Made by a program: the position numbers and the translations under genes. Positions 47,270 through 55,875 of a stretch of 64,000 nucleotides of DNA are shown piece after piece. The notes under the pieces were generated by a model. The model worked only from the letters and a program-made list of their open reading frames with translations, ran no database searches and had not been told where the DNA came from. This stretch comes from Pseudomonadota bacterium (GTDB lineage Bacteria; Pseudomonadota; Alphaproteobacteria; Puniceispirillales; Marisalimonadaceae): assembly GCA_027625145.1 (NCBI GenBank), contig JAQBXK010000003.1, forward strand, positions 1 through 64,000, written 5' to 3'. How positions within the stretch are numbered: the first letter of the stretch is position 1; each line of letters begins with the position of its first letter.

Positions 47270-48316
47270 TTAATTTGGTATTAAAACAATTCTGCCATTT
47301 ACCTTTCCTTCTCTTAAATCAGACATAGCTTGATTTGCAGTTGCCATATCTTGTTTTTTTATAGGTATTAATTTTGTCTTACCTAATTTTATTATATCAA
47401 CTAATTCCTTCAATTCTTTTAATTCTCCGACGTATGAGCCTCTTAAAGTAATAGATCTCATAGGAACTAATGGTAAAGAAAGTTTTAATGATCCACCATA
47501 TAACCCGACCACAATTACTATTCCTCCCTTTTTTACTAAAGATAATCCTAAATCAGTGGTTTCAGGTCTACCTACAAAATCAATTGCAGCTTTAGCTCCA
47601 ATTCCAATGACATTTTTAATTTCTTCAAGATCGTCTGGAGAAAATACCTTATCTGCACCAGCTTCTATAGCCTGCTCTCTTTTAGAAGAATCATTGTCTA
47701 TAACAAGAACTTTAGCGTTATGTAATGAAGAAGAAAGTAAAATGCCATTGATACCTACTCCACCAGCACCAATAATAATAACCCAGTCATCTTGTGAAGT
47801 TTTAGGTATTTTTTTTAAAGCACTATAAGCAGTTAACCCAGAACATGCATAAGGAGCAGCGACAGCAGGATCCATATCCCCGTATGAAACTAGATAACGA
47901 CTATCAGGAACTATAATATAATCTGAATATCCACCATCTAATCTAGCACCTAGATATTTCGGAGCCTCACACAAAGTTTCATTTTCTTCTATGCAAGCTT
48001 CACAATTACCACAACCTATCCATGGGAATACAATTCCACTATCACCAATATTTATATTTTCAGCATCTGATCCAATGGCAACAACAGTGCCAGTGATTTC
48101 ATGACCAGGTGTAAAAGGTAGTTTAGTTCCTCTATCAGCTAAAGTTATTCTATTACCTTCTCCAAGATCAAAATAACCATCTGCCAAATGCAAGTCACTA
48201 TGACAGACTCCACACGCTGAAATTTTAACAAGAATTTCTTTGCCAACTGGTTTAGGATTGTCATACTCTCTTAATTCTAATTGCTTTCCAAAATCTACTA
48301 CTTGATAACTTTTCAT
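47270..48316 (-). CDS. Zinc-dependent alcohol dehydrogenase
   Basis: This 348-residue medium-chain dehydrogenase has the catalytic zinc residues in GVCHSDLHLADG and PGHEITGTVVAIG, the structural zinc site CGNCEACIEENETLC, and the NAD motif IIGAGGVGINGILLSSSLHNAKVLVIDND. It is the shorter ADH form, different from the one at 44207. TGGAG precedes the ATG. It lies between the isocitrate-lyase-family gene (32 bases upstream) and the nitrile hydratase genes on the same strand. The substrate is unknown. Confidence 0.92.
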   Translation of the reverse strand: MKSYQVVDFGKQLELREYDNPKPVGKEILVKISACGVCHSDLHLADGYFDLGEGNRITLADRGTKLPFTPGHEITGTVVAIGSDAENINIGDSGIVFPWIGCGNCEACIEENETLCEAPKYLGARLDGGYSDYIIVPDSRYLVSYGDMDPAVAAPYACSGLTAYSALKKIPKTSQDDWVIIIGAGGVGINGILLSSSLHNAKVLVIDNDSSKREQAIEAGADKVFSPDDLEEIKNVIGIGAKAAIDFVGRPETTDLGLSLVKKGGIVIVVGLYGGSLKLSLPLVPMRSITLRGSYVGELKELKELVDIIKLGKTKLIPIKKQDMATANQAMSDLREGKVNGRIVLIPN

Positions 48317-48348
48317 TTAAAAATACTCCATATATACATTTATTTAAT

Positions 48349-49248
48349 CTAGCTTCTTTTTGAAGTTTCATACTTACTAGAAATTTCATAATATTCGTCA
48401 AAGCCAACCTTTTTTCTTAAATCACTAAAATCCAATAATAAATCGGATCTATCTTCGTCCTTAAAAAGAAGGTCTAAGGATTTTATCATAGCTTTCATTG
48501 CCGAACTCATAACCGTAAGAGGATAAATAGCTAATTTATAGCCTATGTCTTCTAATTCTTTCATTGATAAATTAGGAGTTATTCCTCCTTCAACTATATT
48601 AGCAACTTTGTATCCTGGGACTTCATTACAAATAGTAATCATTTCTTTTTTATCCTTAGGTGCCTCAACAAATAAAATATCCGCGCCTAATTCATGAAAC
48701 TTTTGAGCTCTTGCTATTGCTTCATTTAATCCATGGGTATGATTAGCATCTGTCCTAGCCATAATTAAAATATCATAACCTTCATTTCTCATATCATTAG
48801 CCGCGCGAATTCGATCATATGCTTCTTCTTTATCAACTACGTCCTTACCAGGAGTATGGCCACATCTCTTGGGAGCTAATTGATCCTCTATTAAAATACC
48901 GGCACAACCAGCCTTAGAACATTCTTTTAATGTTCTTCGAACATTCATAGCATTTCCATAGCCAGTATCACCATCAACAATCATTGGAATATCTATAGCA
49001 TTACATATATTATTAGCTTGATCAAAGACCTCTGAAAATGTCATTAGTCCAAGATCAGGAGATCCTATTCTTGAAGCTGACGCCGCAAACCCAGACATAA
49101 AAGTAACATCAAAGTTAGCTTGCTCAATTAATTTAGCTGACAATGCATCAAAGCATGATGGAATAGGAATAAATAGTTTTTCTTTTAAAACTGTTCTTAA
49201 TTTTTCAGCTGGACTTTTCTTTAATTCTATTTTTCTATTGGATACCAT
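48349..49248 (-). CDS. Isocitrate lyase / PEP mutase family lyase
   Basis: This 299-residue TIM-barrel protein has the family's catalytic motif KRCGH (in EDQLAPKRCGHTPG), the metal site in VDGDTGYGNAMNVRRTLKE and IMARTDANHTHGLNEAIARAQKF. The KRCGH form and length fit 2-methylisocitrate lyase (PrpB), dimethylmalate or oxaloacetate-type members. No prpC or prpD neighbour is present, so the methylcitrate cycle is not supported. The likely product is a 2-oxoacid such as pyruvate, which the adjacent thiamine enzyme could use; that is inference. Confidence 0.87.
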   Translation of the reverse strand: MVSNRKIELKKSPAEKLRTVLKEKLFIPIPSCFDALSAKLIEQANFDVTFMSGFAASASRIGSPDLGLMTFSEVFDQANNICNAIDIPMIVDGDTGYGNAMNVRRTLKECSKAGCAGILIEDQLAPKRCGHTPGKDVVDKEEAYDRIRAANDMRNEGYDILIMARTDANHTHGLNEAIARAQKFHELGADILFVEAPKDKKEMITICNEVPGYKVANIVEGGITPNLSMKELEDIGYKLAIYPLTVMSSAMKAMIKSLDLLFKDEDRSDLLLDFSDLRKKVGFDEYYEISSKYETSKRS

Positions 49249-49288
49249 ACTATAATTCCTATATATTTCATCATTTTTATATGATCAC

Positions 49289-49425
49289 TTAAAGTTTAAT
49301 CTGACCTAAATTATTTTTTATAGGCAACTGTATAGATATTTTCATTGTTACATCTGCAGCAAAACTAATAGTACTAAAAAAAATCCTGCAATAACTATAG
49401 AAAATAATTTTATTAATTTATTCAT
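49289..49425 (-). pseudogene. Remnant of a TRAP substrate-binding protein gene (dctP-like)
   Basis: A GGAAGG ribosome site leads to ATG 49425 and a frame reading MNKLIKLFSIVIAGF, then a run of eight T. The frame as written stops after 25 codons. With one base added in the T-run it continues as FFSTISFAADVTMKISIQLP, then IKNNLGQIKL and a stop. That is a signal peptide with a Ala-Ala cleavage region followed by a mature start like DctP proteins. The rest of the gene is gone. It sits between the AceE-like and lyase genes and suggests this cluster once had its own TRAP transporter. Confidence 0.6.
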
Positions 49426-49462
49426 GATACCTTCCAGTATCTAATTGATTTTTTTAAAATTT

Positions 49463-51769
49463 TTATCTTTTATTTTGATTAAACCCTATTTGACAAATGC
49501 TTTCAGTGTCAATTTTAAATTCTGAATACAAGTCATTTATAGCACCTGTTTGGCCAAACTGGTCAACCCCTAAAGGAACTATTTTATGACCATAAATTCC
49601 TCCTATCCAAGCTAGTGTCATAGGATGGCCATCTAATACGGTTATAATTTTAGTGCTTTGAGGAACCTTTTTTAATAAATCTTCTAAATGACTTTTTTCA
49701 ATATCATTATTATAAGATAAACTTTTTTGTTTCCATTCATGAAACAAACAATCTGAACTTGTTATAGCTAATACACCTATGTCCTTATATTTATCTCCTA
49801 AAAAGCCAGCTGATTGAATTACATCATGAGCTACTACACCTTGAAAAACTAAAATTGTTTCAGGGTTTGGCCCAGGTTCTTTTAACCAATAAGCACCTTT
49901 AATAATATTATTCTGCAATTCTTTGTTAATAGTTCTAACAGGTTGATCTATTACTCTTGTGCTTAGTCGTAAATATATAGATCCGCCGTCATCATTTTGC
50001 ATATAATTAAATCCATAATGCATTATGATTGCAAGCTCATCAGCAAAAGCAGGTTCAAAACTTAATAACCCTGGTTGACTAATTCCAATTAAAGGAGTTC
50101 CTATTGATTGATGAGCACCTCCCTCTGGTGCTAATGAAATTCCTGAAGGCGTTCCAACAATCATAAATCTAGCATCTTGATAACAAGCATAGTTCATAGC
50201 ATCTAATCCCCTAGCTATAAAAGGATCGTACACAGTTCCAATTGGAAACAATCTTTCTCCAAATAATTCATGAGACAAACCCGCTGCTCCTAATAATAAA
50301 AATAGATTCATTTCTGCAATGCCAAGCTCTATATGTTGCCCATTTGGAGAGAAAATCCATTTCTGTGCTGATGGAATTTTTCTATCTCTAAATGTATCTG
50401 AACTATCATCTCTACTAAACAATCCAGTTCTATTAACCCATGAACCTAGGTTTGTTGAGACAGAAACATCAGGAGATGTTGTTATGATTCTATTACTGAA
50501 CTCAGAATTATTTTTTGCATATTGATCTAAAATTTTTCCAAATGCATTCTGAGTTGAGGTTTTAATTTCTTTTATAGAGACAATCTCATCTATGGTTATA
50601 TTTTTACTTTTGAACTTTCTGTGTTTAGCTACTTGAAAAGGCAAATTCTTTAAACGCAAATCTAATTCTATATTTTCTTTTTCATCAGCAAAGCTATTCC
50701 ATTCGCTTCCGGTAGCAATTCCAAACTTAGATTTAAATGTTTCCATTTGCAATTTAGTCATTAAGCCTGAATGATTATCTTTATGGCCAGCTAAAGGCGT
50801 TCCCCATCCTTTAATTGTATAAGCTATAAAAGCTGTAGGCTTATCATCTTTTATACTTCCAAACGTCTCTGATAATGTTGCAACGCAGTGTCCTCCTAAA
50901 TTAGCCATTAGATCTAATATTTCATCATCTGATCTTTTATTAATTAAGCTAGCAACTATGCCCTGGTCACCTATATCATCAAGCAATCTATCTTTGAATG
51001 ACGCTCCTCCTTCAAAAATAAGAGCTGAATAAAGTTGATTAGGACAATCATCAATCCATTTTTTTAATTTTTCTCCTCCTGGTTCTTTGAAAGCCTCTTG
51101 TTGTAACTTTCCATATTTTAATAGAACCAAGTTCCAGCCAAAAGCTCCAAAAACAGCACTTATTCGATCCGACAAACCTTCATGCACAACCCCATCAAGT
51201 GATTGCCTATTATAATCTATGATCCACCAAACATTTCTTAAATTATGCTTCCAACCTTCTTGAAGGCATTCATAAACATTACCTTCATCTAATTCTGCAT
51301 CACCTACTAATGCTATCATTCGTCCTTGAGGTATATTTTTTGTAAATTTTTTTTGTGAAATATAATCTTGAATTAATGACATAAAGCTTGTCATAGCAAC
51401 ACCTAGACCAACTGAACCAGTTGAAATGTCAACATCATCAATATCTTTAGTTCTAGAAGGATAAGATTGAGCTCCTCCAAAGCCTCTGAAGTTTTGTATT
51501 TTTTCTTTTGTTTGCAAACCTGCCAAATATTGAATTGCATGGAATACTGGACTTGCATGAGGCTTAACAGCTACACGGTCTTCAGGCTTTAAAATATCAA
51601 AATATAAAGCGGTCATTATTGATACAATAGAAGCAGAACTAGCTTGATGACCTCCAACTTTTAATCCATCAATATTTTCTCTAATATGATTAGCATTATG
51701 TATCATCCAACATGAAAGCCACAATACTCTTTGTTCCAATAGTTTTAAAAATTTATATTTGTCAGTCAA
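49463..51769 (-). CDS. AceE-like transketolase-family thiamine enzyme
   Basis: This 768-residue protein is like the homodimeric pyruvate dehydrogenase E1 (AceE) and transketolases. Landmarks: LEQRVLWLSCWMIHNANHIR, VGGHQASSASIVSIMTAL, SVGLGVAMTSF, the thiamine motif GDAELDEGN (156-164) to DYNRQSLDG, and the pyrimidine domain HIELGIAEMNLFLLLGAAGLSHE with its catalytic Glu. It lacks about 120 residues compared with AceE, and no E2 gene is nearby, so it may act as a free 2-oxoacid decarboxylase or carboligase. The start is a TTG at 51769, chosen since family homology begins at residue 11. It heads the cluster and is divergent from an Lrp gene. Confidence 0.85.
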   Translation of the reverse strand: MTDKYKFLKLLEQRVLWLSCWMIHNANHIRENIDGLKVGGHQASSASIVSIMTALYFDILKPEDRVAVKPHASPVFHAIQYLAGLQTKEKIQNFRGFGGAQSYPSRTKDIDDVDISTGSVGLGVAMTSFMSLIQDYISQKKFTKNIPQGRMIALVGDAELDEGNVYECLQEGWKHNLRNVWWIIDYNRQSLDGVVHEGLSDRISAVFGAFGWNLVLLKYGKLQQEAFKEPGGEKLKKWIDDCPNQLYSALIFEGGASFKDRLLDDIGDQGIVASLINKRSDDEILDLMANLGGHCVATLSETFGSIKDDKPTAFIAYTIKGWGTPLAGHKDNHSGLMTKLQMETFKSKFGIATGSEWNSFADEKENIELDLRLKNLPFQVAKHRKFKSKNITIDEIVSIKEIKTSTQNAFGKILDQYAKNNSEFSNRIITTSPDVSVSTNLGSWVNRTGLFSRDDSSDTFRDRKIPSAQKWIFSPNGQHIELGIAEMNLFLLLGAAGLSHELFGERLFPIGTVYDPFIARGLDAMNYACYQDARFMIVGTPSGISLAPEGGAHQSIGTPLIGISQPGLLSFEPAFADELAIIMHYGFNYMQNDDGGSIYLRLSTRVIDQPVRTINKELQNNIIKGAYWLKEPGPNPETILVFQGVVAHDVIQSAGFLGDKYKDIGVLAITSSDCLFHEWKQKSLSYNNDIEKSHLEDLLKKVPQSTKIITVLDGHPMTLAWIGGIYGHKIVPLGVDQFGQTGAINDLYSEFKIDTESICQIGFNQNKR

Positions 51770-51855
51770 TGTTCAACTCTAAAGTAATTAAAAACACATT
51801 GTATCATTAACAGATTGGAATGAATGACCAAAAATTACTTATTTATTATTAATTT

Positions 51856-51870
51856 TAGTATATTATGCTA
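51856..51870. promoter_or_regulatory. Lrp-type operator, full match to the E. coli consensus
   Basis: TAGTATATTATGCTA fits every position of the published E. coli Lrp consensus YAGHAWATTWTDCTR and is a near-perfect dyad. It lies 45 bases before the start of the Lrp-family gene at 51915 and about 90 bases before the divergent AceE-like gene. Autoregulation and control of the divergent cluster are the natural reading. The consensus is AT-rich, but it demands G and C at fixed places. Confidence 0.6.
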
Positions 51871-51882
51871 ATATAATAATTA

Positions 51883-51898
51883 TATAATATATATTATA
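51883..51898. promoter_or_regulatory. Perfect 16-base AT palindrome upstream of the Lrp gene
   Basis: TATAATATATATTATA (51883-51898) is a perfect inverted repeat 17 bases before the TTG start of the Lrp gene. It contains -10-like hexamers on both strands and could be a promoter element or a second, weaker regulator site. Its pure A/T content lowers confidence. Confidence 0.35.
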
Positions 51899-51914
51899 CT
51901 TTAAAGAGATTAAT

Positions 51915-52382
51915 TTGAGCAACATTGATAAAATAGACCAAAATATAATTTTTAACCTCCAACAGAATGGCAGATTAACTAATTTTGAATTAGCTGAAAA
52001 AGTTGGTTTGTCACCATCTCCATGCTTAAGGAGAGTTAAAAACTTAGAAAAAAAGGGATTAATATCTGGTTATACTGCTATAATAGATGAGGTTTCTTAT
52101 GGCTTTCCTGTAACTGCGTTTGTCTCAGTAAGATTAGAAAATCAAACTGATCAAATACTTAAATCTTTTGAAAAAGGTATCACATCTTTAAATGAAGTAA
52201 TGGATTGTTGGCTTGTCACTGGAAATAGAGATTATTTATTAAGAGTAGTTGCTTCAGATTTAAAAGATTATGAAACCTTTATGAGAGAAGATTTAACTAA
52301 AGTTAAAGGGATAGCTTCTATAGAAACAAATTTTGCTCTTGGAAGAGTTAAAACAAAAAATACTTTACCCTTAAAATATTAA
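51915..52382 (+). CDS. Lrp/AsnC-family transcriptional regulator (second copy)
   Basis: This 155-residue regulator has the winged helix IDQNIIFNLQQNGRLTNFELAEKVGLSPSPCLRRVKNLEKKGLI and the RAM domain VSVRLENQTDQILKSFEKGI with MDCWLVTGNRDYLLRVVASD. It starts at a TTG with an AAAGAGA ribosome site. It is divergent from the AceE-like/nitrile hydratase cluster and shares with it a gap containing a perfect Lrp box. The local arrangement suggests it controls that cluster in response to an amino acid or related ligand. Confidence 0.93.
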   Translation: MSNIDKIDQNIIFNLQQNGRLTNFELAEKVGLSPSPCLRRVKNLEKKGLISGYTAIIDEVSYGFPVTAFVSVRLENQTDQILKSFEKGITSLNEVMDCWLVTGNRDYLLRVVASDLKDYETFMREDLTKVKGIASIETNFALGRVKTKNTLPLKY

Positions 52383-52423
52383 ATTATAAAACATAAGAAA
52401 TAATTTTTAAATTAGCTTAATTC

Positions 52424-53320
52424 ATGAATAGATTAAAAACCATAAAAGCAGGCGACCTTAATATAGCTTATGCTGAATTTGGAGATAACAATGGAACACC
52501 TGTTTTCCTTATGCATGGCTTTCCTTATGATATTTATGCCTACAAAGACGTTGCCCCAATTTTATCTAGTAGAGGGTGCAGAGTTATAATTCCATATCTC
52601 AGAGGTTATGGAAAAACAACTTTTATAAATCCTCATAAGCTGCGATCTGGAGAACAGGCTGCATTAGGCTACGATTTATTATGTTTAATGGATGCTTTAC
52701 ATATTAAAAAAGCTATTTTAGCTGGATATGATTGGGGAGGAAGAGCCGCTTGCGTTGTTGCTGCTCTATGGCCTGAAAGATGCCTAGGTCTCATTTCTGG
52801 TAACAGCTATAACATACAAGATATAAAGAAATCAATAATACCTGCCTTGCCATCGGATGAACAAAAACTTTGGTATCAGTATTATTTTCATAGTGAAAGA
52901 GGTCGTTCTGGACTTAATCAAAACCGTCATGAATTAATATCATTATTATGGAAAACTTGGTCACCAACGTGGAACTTTACACAAGATATTTATGATTTAA
53001 GCTCAATTTCCTTTGATAACATTGATTTTATTGATGTGGTAATTCACAGCTACAAACATAGATTTGGCCTTTCATCTGGCGATCCCCAATATAGCAAAAT
53101 AGAAGAAAAATTATCAAAATTACCAACAATTAATGTACCAACCATAACATTTGATGGTCAAGATGACGGGGTTAGATCACCGTCTCCAGAATCATTCGAT
53201 CAATCAAGATTTACAGGGTTTAGAAAACACCAAATTCTTCCTGGAGTAGGACATAATATACCACAAGAAACACCAAATGTTTTTGCAAAGGCCATCTTAG
53301 AACTCAGAAATTTCAATTAG
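52424..53320 (+). CDS. Alpha/beta hydrolase, Asp-nucleophile (epoxide hydrolase / dehalogenase-like)
   Basis: This 298-residue hydrolase has HGFP (residues 31-34), the nucleophile Asp103 in GYDWGGRAA and a terminal His in GVGHNIPQE. Asp instead of Ser at the nucleophile is typical of epoxide hydrolases and haloalkane or haloacetate dehalogenases. Which of these applies cannot be settled by eye. It lies 41 bases after the Lrp gene on the same strand, so it may be part of that regulon. It converges on the aminotransferase gene. Confidence 0.87.
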   Translation: MNRLKTIKAGDLNIAYAEFGDNNGTPVFLMHGFPYDIYAYKDVAPILSSRGCRVIIPYLRGYGKTTFINPHKLRSGEQAALGYDLLCLMDALHIKKAILAGYDWGGRAACVVAALWPERCLGLISGNSYNIQDIKKSIIPALPSDEQKLWYQYYFHSERGRSGLNQNRHELISLLWKTWSPTWNFTQDIYDLSSISFDNIDFIDVVIHSYKHRFGLSSGDPQYSKIEEKLSKLPTINVPTITFDGQDDGVRSPSPESFDQSRFTGFRKHQILPGVGHNIPQETPNVFAKAILELRNFN

Positions 53321-53326
53321 ATTATT

Positions 53327-54535
53327 TTAAAGGTTTGCAATCTGAATAGGAAGACCAAATTCTTTTTTACATATCTCAGCCAAAAGTTTAATTCCACTGT
53401 CAATTTCTAATGTGCTTGGATTACCAAAGCAAAGACGAATTTTGTTTTTACCATTTGGGTTAATTGACCATTCAGATCCTGGGTTAATAGCAACCCCCTC
53501 TTTCAAAGCAATTTCATATAAACGCGATGTATCAATTGTATCAGGAAGACTTACCCAAATAAAAATACCGCCCTTTGGCTTTATATATTCAGCAGTCGAA
53601 CCAAAGTATTTATCTAAGGCACCACAAATAACATCTGACTTTTTCTTTAATTCATTGCTAAGAAGGCTCACATGATTATTAAAATTATTTTCACAAAATT
53701 CTGCGAGTACCATTTGCTCCAAAGAACCGCTTCCTGCATCAGTTTTATAAGGTAAAATTCTAGAAAGAACATGCCAGTTAGCAACAAGATAACCTACACG
53801 AAGAGCTGGAGCTATAGATTTAGAAAAAGAGCCACAATATATTACTAATCCATTCTTATCATAAGATTTTATCGCAGGAGGCCTTTCACCTTCCCAAAGC
53901 AGATCCGCATAACAATCATCTTCAAAAATTGGAATTCCATATTCATTTGATAAAGCAATCAAACTTTTTCTTTTTTCAGTGGACATTATCGTACCAGTAG
54001 GATTTTGGATGGTAGGGATTGTATAGATGTATCTTGGTTTTATTCTTTTATTTTTTAAATCTATAAGAATATTCTTTAAAGCATCTATATCCATTCCATC
54101 TTTTTCTAATGGAACTCCAACCATATTAATGCCAAGTCGTTTTAATCTTGAAATAGTTCCACCATAATTTTCTTCTTCAATTATCACAGTATCACCTTTT
54201 TTAAGAAAGGTTTGGTTAACCAAATCTAATGCCTGTAAAGACCCTGAAACTATTAGTGTTTCTTTCTCAGAACAGTCAATAAATGCTCTAGATTTCAATT
54301 TACTAACTATAAAGCTTCTTAGAGGGAGGTATCCTTGAGGACCGCTTTCTAGACCATATTTCGCTAATGTTTTACCCTCTTTTAAAATTACTTTCTCTAT
54401 AGCTTCTTTAAGTTGAGTAACAGGAATACAATCATTATCATTATGACCTCCAATGAAGTTGTACTTTGGATATCCTTTCCAGTATAAAGCTGGAGACAAA
54501 GAGCCCTCATGAAGAAAATTATTTACATCAAACAT
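53327..54535 (-). CDS. PLP-dependent aminotransferase, MocR/LysN-like domain
   Basis: This 402-residue fold-type I enzyme is like 2-aminoadipate transaminases and the catalytic half of MocR regulators, but has no GntR DNA-binding domain. It has KYGLESGPQGYLPLRSFI, FEDDCYADLLWEGERPPAIKSYD and the PLP Lys in YCGSFSKSIAPALRVGYLVA. The C-terminal NKIRLCFGNPS holds the substrate Arg. It is divergent from the SCP2-like gene; a perfect palindrome lies between. Probable role: transamination of an amino acid entering or leaving the nearby pathways. Confidence 0.88.
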   Translation of the reverse strand: MFDVNNFLHEGSLSPALYWKGYPKYNFIGGHNDNDCIPVTQLKEAIEKVILKEGKTLAKYGLESGPQGYLPLRSFIVSKLKSRAFIDCSEKETLIVSGSLQALDLVNQTFLKKGDTVIIEEENYGGTISRLKRLGINMVGVPLEKDGMDIDALKNILIDLKNKRIKPRYIYTIPTIQNPTGTIMSTEKRKSLIALSNEYGIPIFEDDCYADLLWEGERPPAIKSYDKNGLVIYCGSFSKSIAPALRVGYLVANWHVLSRILPYKTDAGSGSLEQMVLAEFCENNFNNHVSLLSNELKKKSDVICGALDKYFGSTAEYIKPKGGIFIWVSLPDTIDTSRLYEIALKEGVAINPGSEWSINPNGKNKIRLCFGNPSTLEIDSGIKLLAEICKKEFGLPIQIANL

Positions 54536-54570
54536 TGTTACCTCCCATAAAAATATCTTATATTAAAATA

Positions 54571-54586
54571 TCATTTTATAAAATGA
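54571..54586. promoter_or_regulatory. Perfect 16-base palindrome between divergent genes
   Basis: TCATTTTATAAAATGA is a perfect inverted repeat in the 98-base gap between the aminotransferase gene and the SCP2-like gene. The placement, shared by both promoters, fits a dimeric regulator operator. No regulator gene is adjacent except the Lrp gene two genes away. Confidence 0.4.
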
Positions 54587-54633
54587 CTATAAAATATTAC
54601 ATTTAACACAAAATAACTTTAAAAAGATTTATT

Positions 54634-55002
54634 ATGCAATCAATAAACAATTGGATCACAAGAGTTAACTCTAATAAACGCCTAGTTCATAGAGGAAGAT
54701 GGATAAATCTTACTTTTACATTTGGGATAGATGATCACGACTTTTTGATCAAAATCAATAATGGAGTAATTACTTCCATAAAAAAAAGAACAGTTCTAAC
54801 TCAAAGTGGTACATTTAGAATACATGGAAAATCAGAAGCTTGGGAAAAACATTGGCTTAAAATTCCTCCAAAAGATTATCATGATATTTTTGCAATGTTA
54901 GCTAAAAAGATTATTGTTATTGATGGAAACTTAATACCTTTAATGCAAAATCTTCAATATTTTAAAGATATTATAATTTCTAACGGCGCTTCAGATTTTT
55001 AA
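54634..55002 (+). CDS. SCP2-like small protein
   Basis: This 122-residue protein has an SCP2 sterol-carrier-like pattern: a beta sheet segment (RWINLTFTFGIDDHDFLIKINNGVITSIKK), FRIHGKSEAWEKHWLKIPPKDYHDIFAMLAKK and IVIDGNLIPLMQNLQYFKDII. Such proteins bind lipids or acyl-CoA. It has no signal peptide. Its stop is 15 bases before the start of a serine hydrolase, so the pair is probably one operon. A role presenting hydrophobic acyl substrates is inference from fold. Confidence 0.65.
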   Translation: MQSINNWITRVNSNKRLVHRGRWINLTFTFGIDDHDFLIKINNGVITSIKKRTVLTQSGTFRIHGKSEAWEKHWLKIPPKDYHDIFAMLAKKIIVIDGNLIPLMQNLQYFKDIIISNGASDF

Positions 55003-55017
55003 ATTAAGGTTATATTT

Positions 55018-55875
55018 ATGAAAAATAAAGATGTTAATTTTGAAGATATACTTGGAAGATACTTATCTATAACTGTAGATGATGAAGTTTTTAGAATCTA
55101 TGCTGAAGAAGCTGGAGAGGGTATTCCTCTTATATGCCTTCATACTGCTGGATCAGATTCTAGGCAGTTTCGTCATATGTTAAACGATAAAGAATTCACA
55201 AAAAAATACCGCGTAATAGCTTTTGATCTTCCATGGCACGGAAAATCAAATCCTCCAGAAGGGTATCATTTGAAAGAATATAAACTTACTACTGATTTAT
55301 ATAAAAAGATTATTATGTCTTTCTGTAAAGCATACAAAGTTGATAATCCCGTTATTATGGGTTGCTCAATGGGTGGAAGAGTTGTCCTTCATTTAGCTTT
55401 AGAGCAATCAAAATTTTTCAGAGCAGTTATTGCACTTGAAGGATCCGATAAACTTGAAGCCTATTACGACTTAGATTGGTTACATAGACCTGATGTTCAT
55501 GGAGGAGAAATTCAGGCTGCTTTTGTTTCATCCCAAATAGCTCCTCAAAGCCATGCAAACTATAGACATGAAACTCTCTGGCATTATATGCAAGGTGGCC
55601 CTGGTGTCTTCAAAGGCGATCTTTATTTTTATTGGCATGATGGTGATTTTGAAGATCGTTCGTCGTTAATAGATACTAAGTTATGCCCAGTCTACCTTAT
55701 ATCTGGAGAATATGATTGCTCATGTACTCCAGAAAGAACAAAAGCTACAGCTCAAAGAATAAAGGGATCAAAAGCAACTATAATTCCTGGAACAGGTCAT
55801 TTCCCTATGTCAGAAAATCCAGAATTATTTAAAACTTATATACAACCAGTTCTTGAAGAAATTTCTAAATTATAA
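55018..55875 (+). CDS. Alpha/beta hydrolase, serine nucleophile, paired with SCP2-like gene
   Basis: This 285-residue hydrolase has LHTAGSDSRQFRHML (oxyanion region), FDLPWHGKSNPPEGYHL, the nucleophile Ser117 in MGCSMGGRVV, an acid in ISGEYDCSC and His in PGTGHFPMSENPE. It may be an esterase, thioesterase or C-C hydrolase. The tight pairing with an SCP2-like protein and the nearby BKACE operon raise the possibility that it releases CoA from the BKACE acyl-CoA product. It converges on the SDR gene with nine bases between stops. Confidence 0.82.
   Translation: MKNKDVNFEDILGRYLSITVDDEVFRIYAEEAGEGIPLICLHTAGSDSRQFRHMLNDKEFTKKYRVIAFDLPWHGKSNPPEGYHLKEYKLTTDLYKKIIMSFCKAYKVDNPVIMGCSMGGRVVLHLALEQSKFFRAVIALEGSDKLEAYYDLDWLHRPDVHGGEIQAAFVSSQIAPQSHANYRHETLWHYMQGGPGVFKGDLYFYWHDGDFEDRSSLIDTKLCPVYLISGEYDCSCTPERTKATAQRIKGSKATIIPGTGHFPMSENPELFKTYIQPVLEEISKL

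Noticed and set aside
48349-49248. Methylcitrate cycle (prpB) assignment
   Set aside because: The lyase has the right motif, but no prpC, prpD or acnD neighbour is present, so I keep only the family call.
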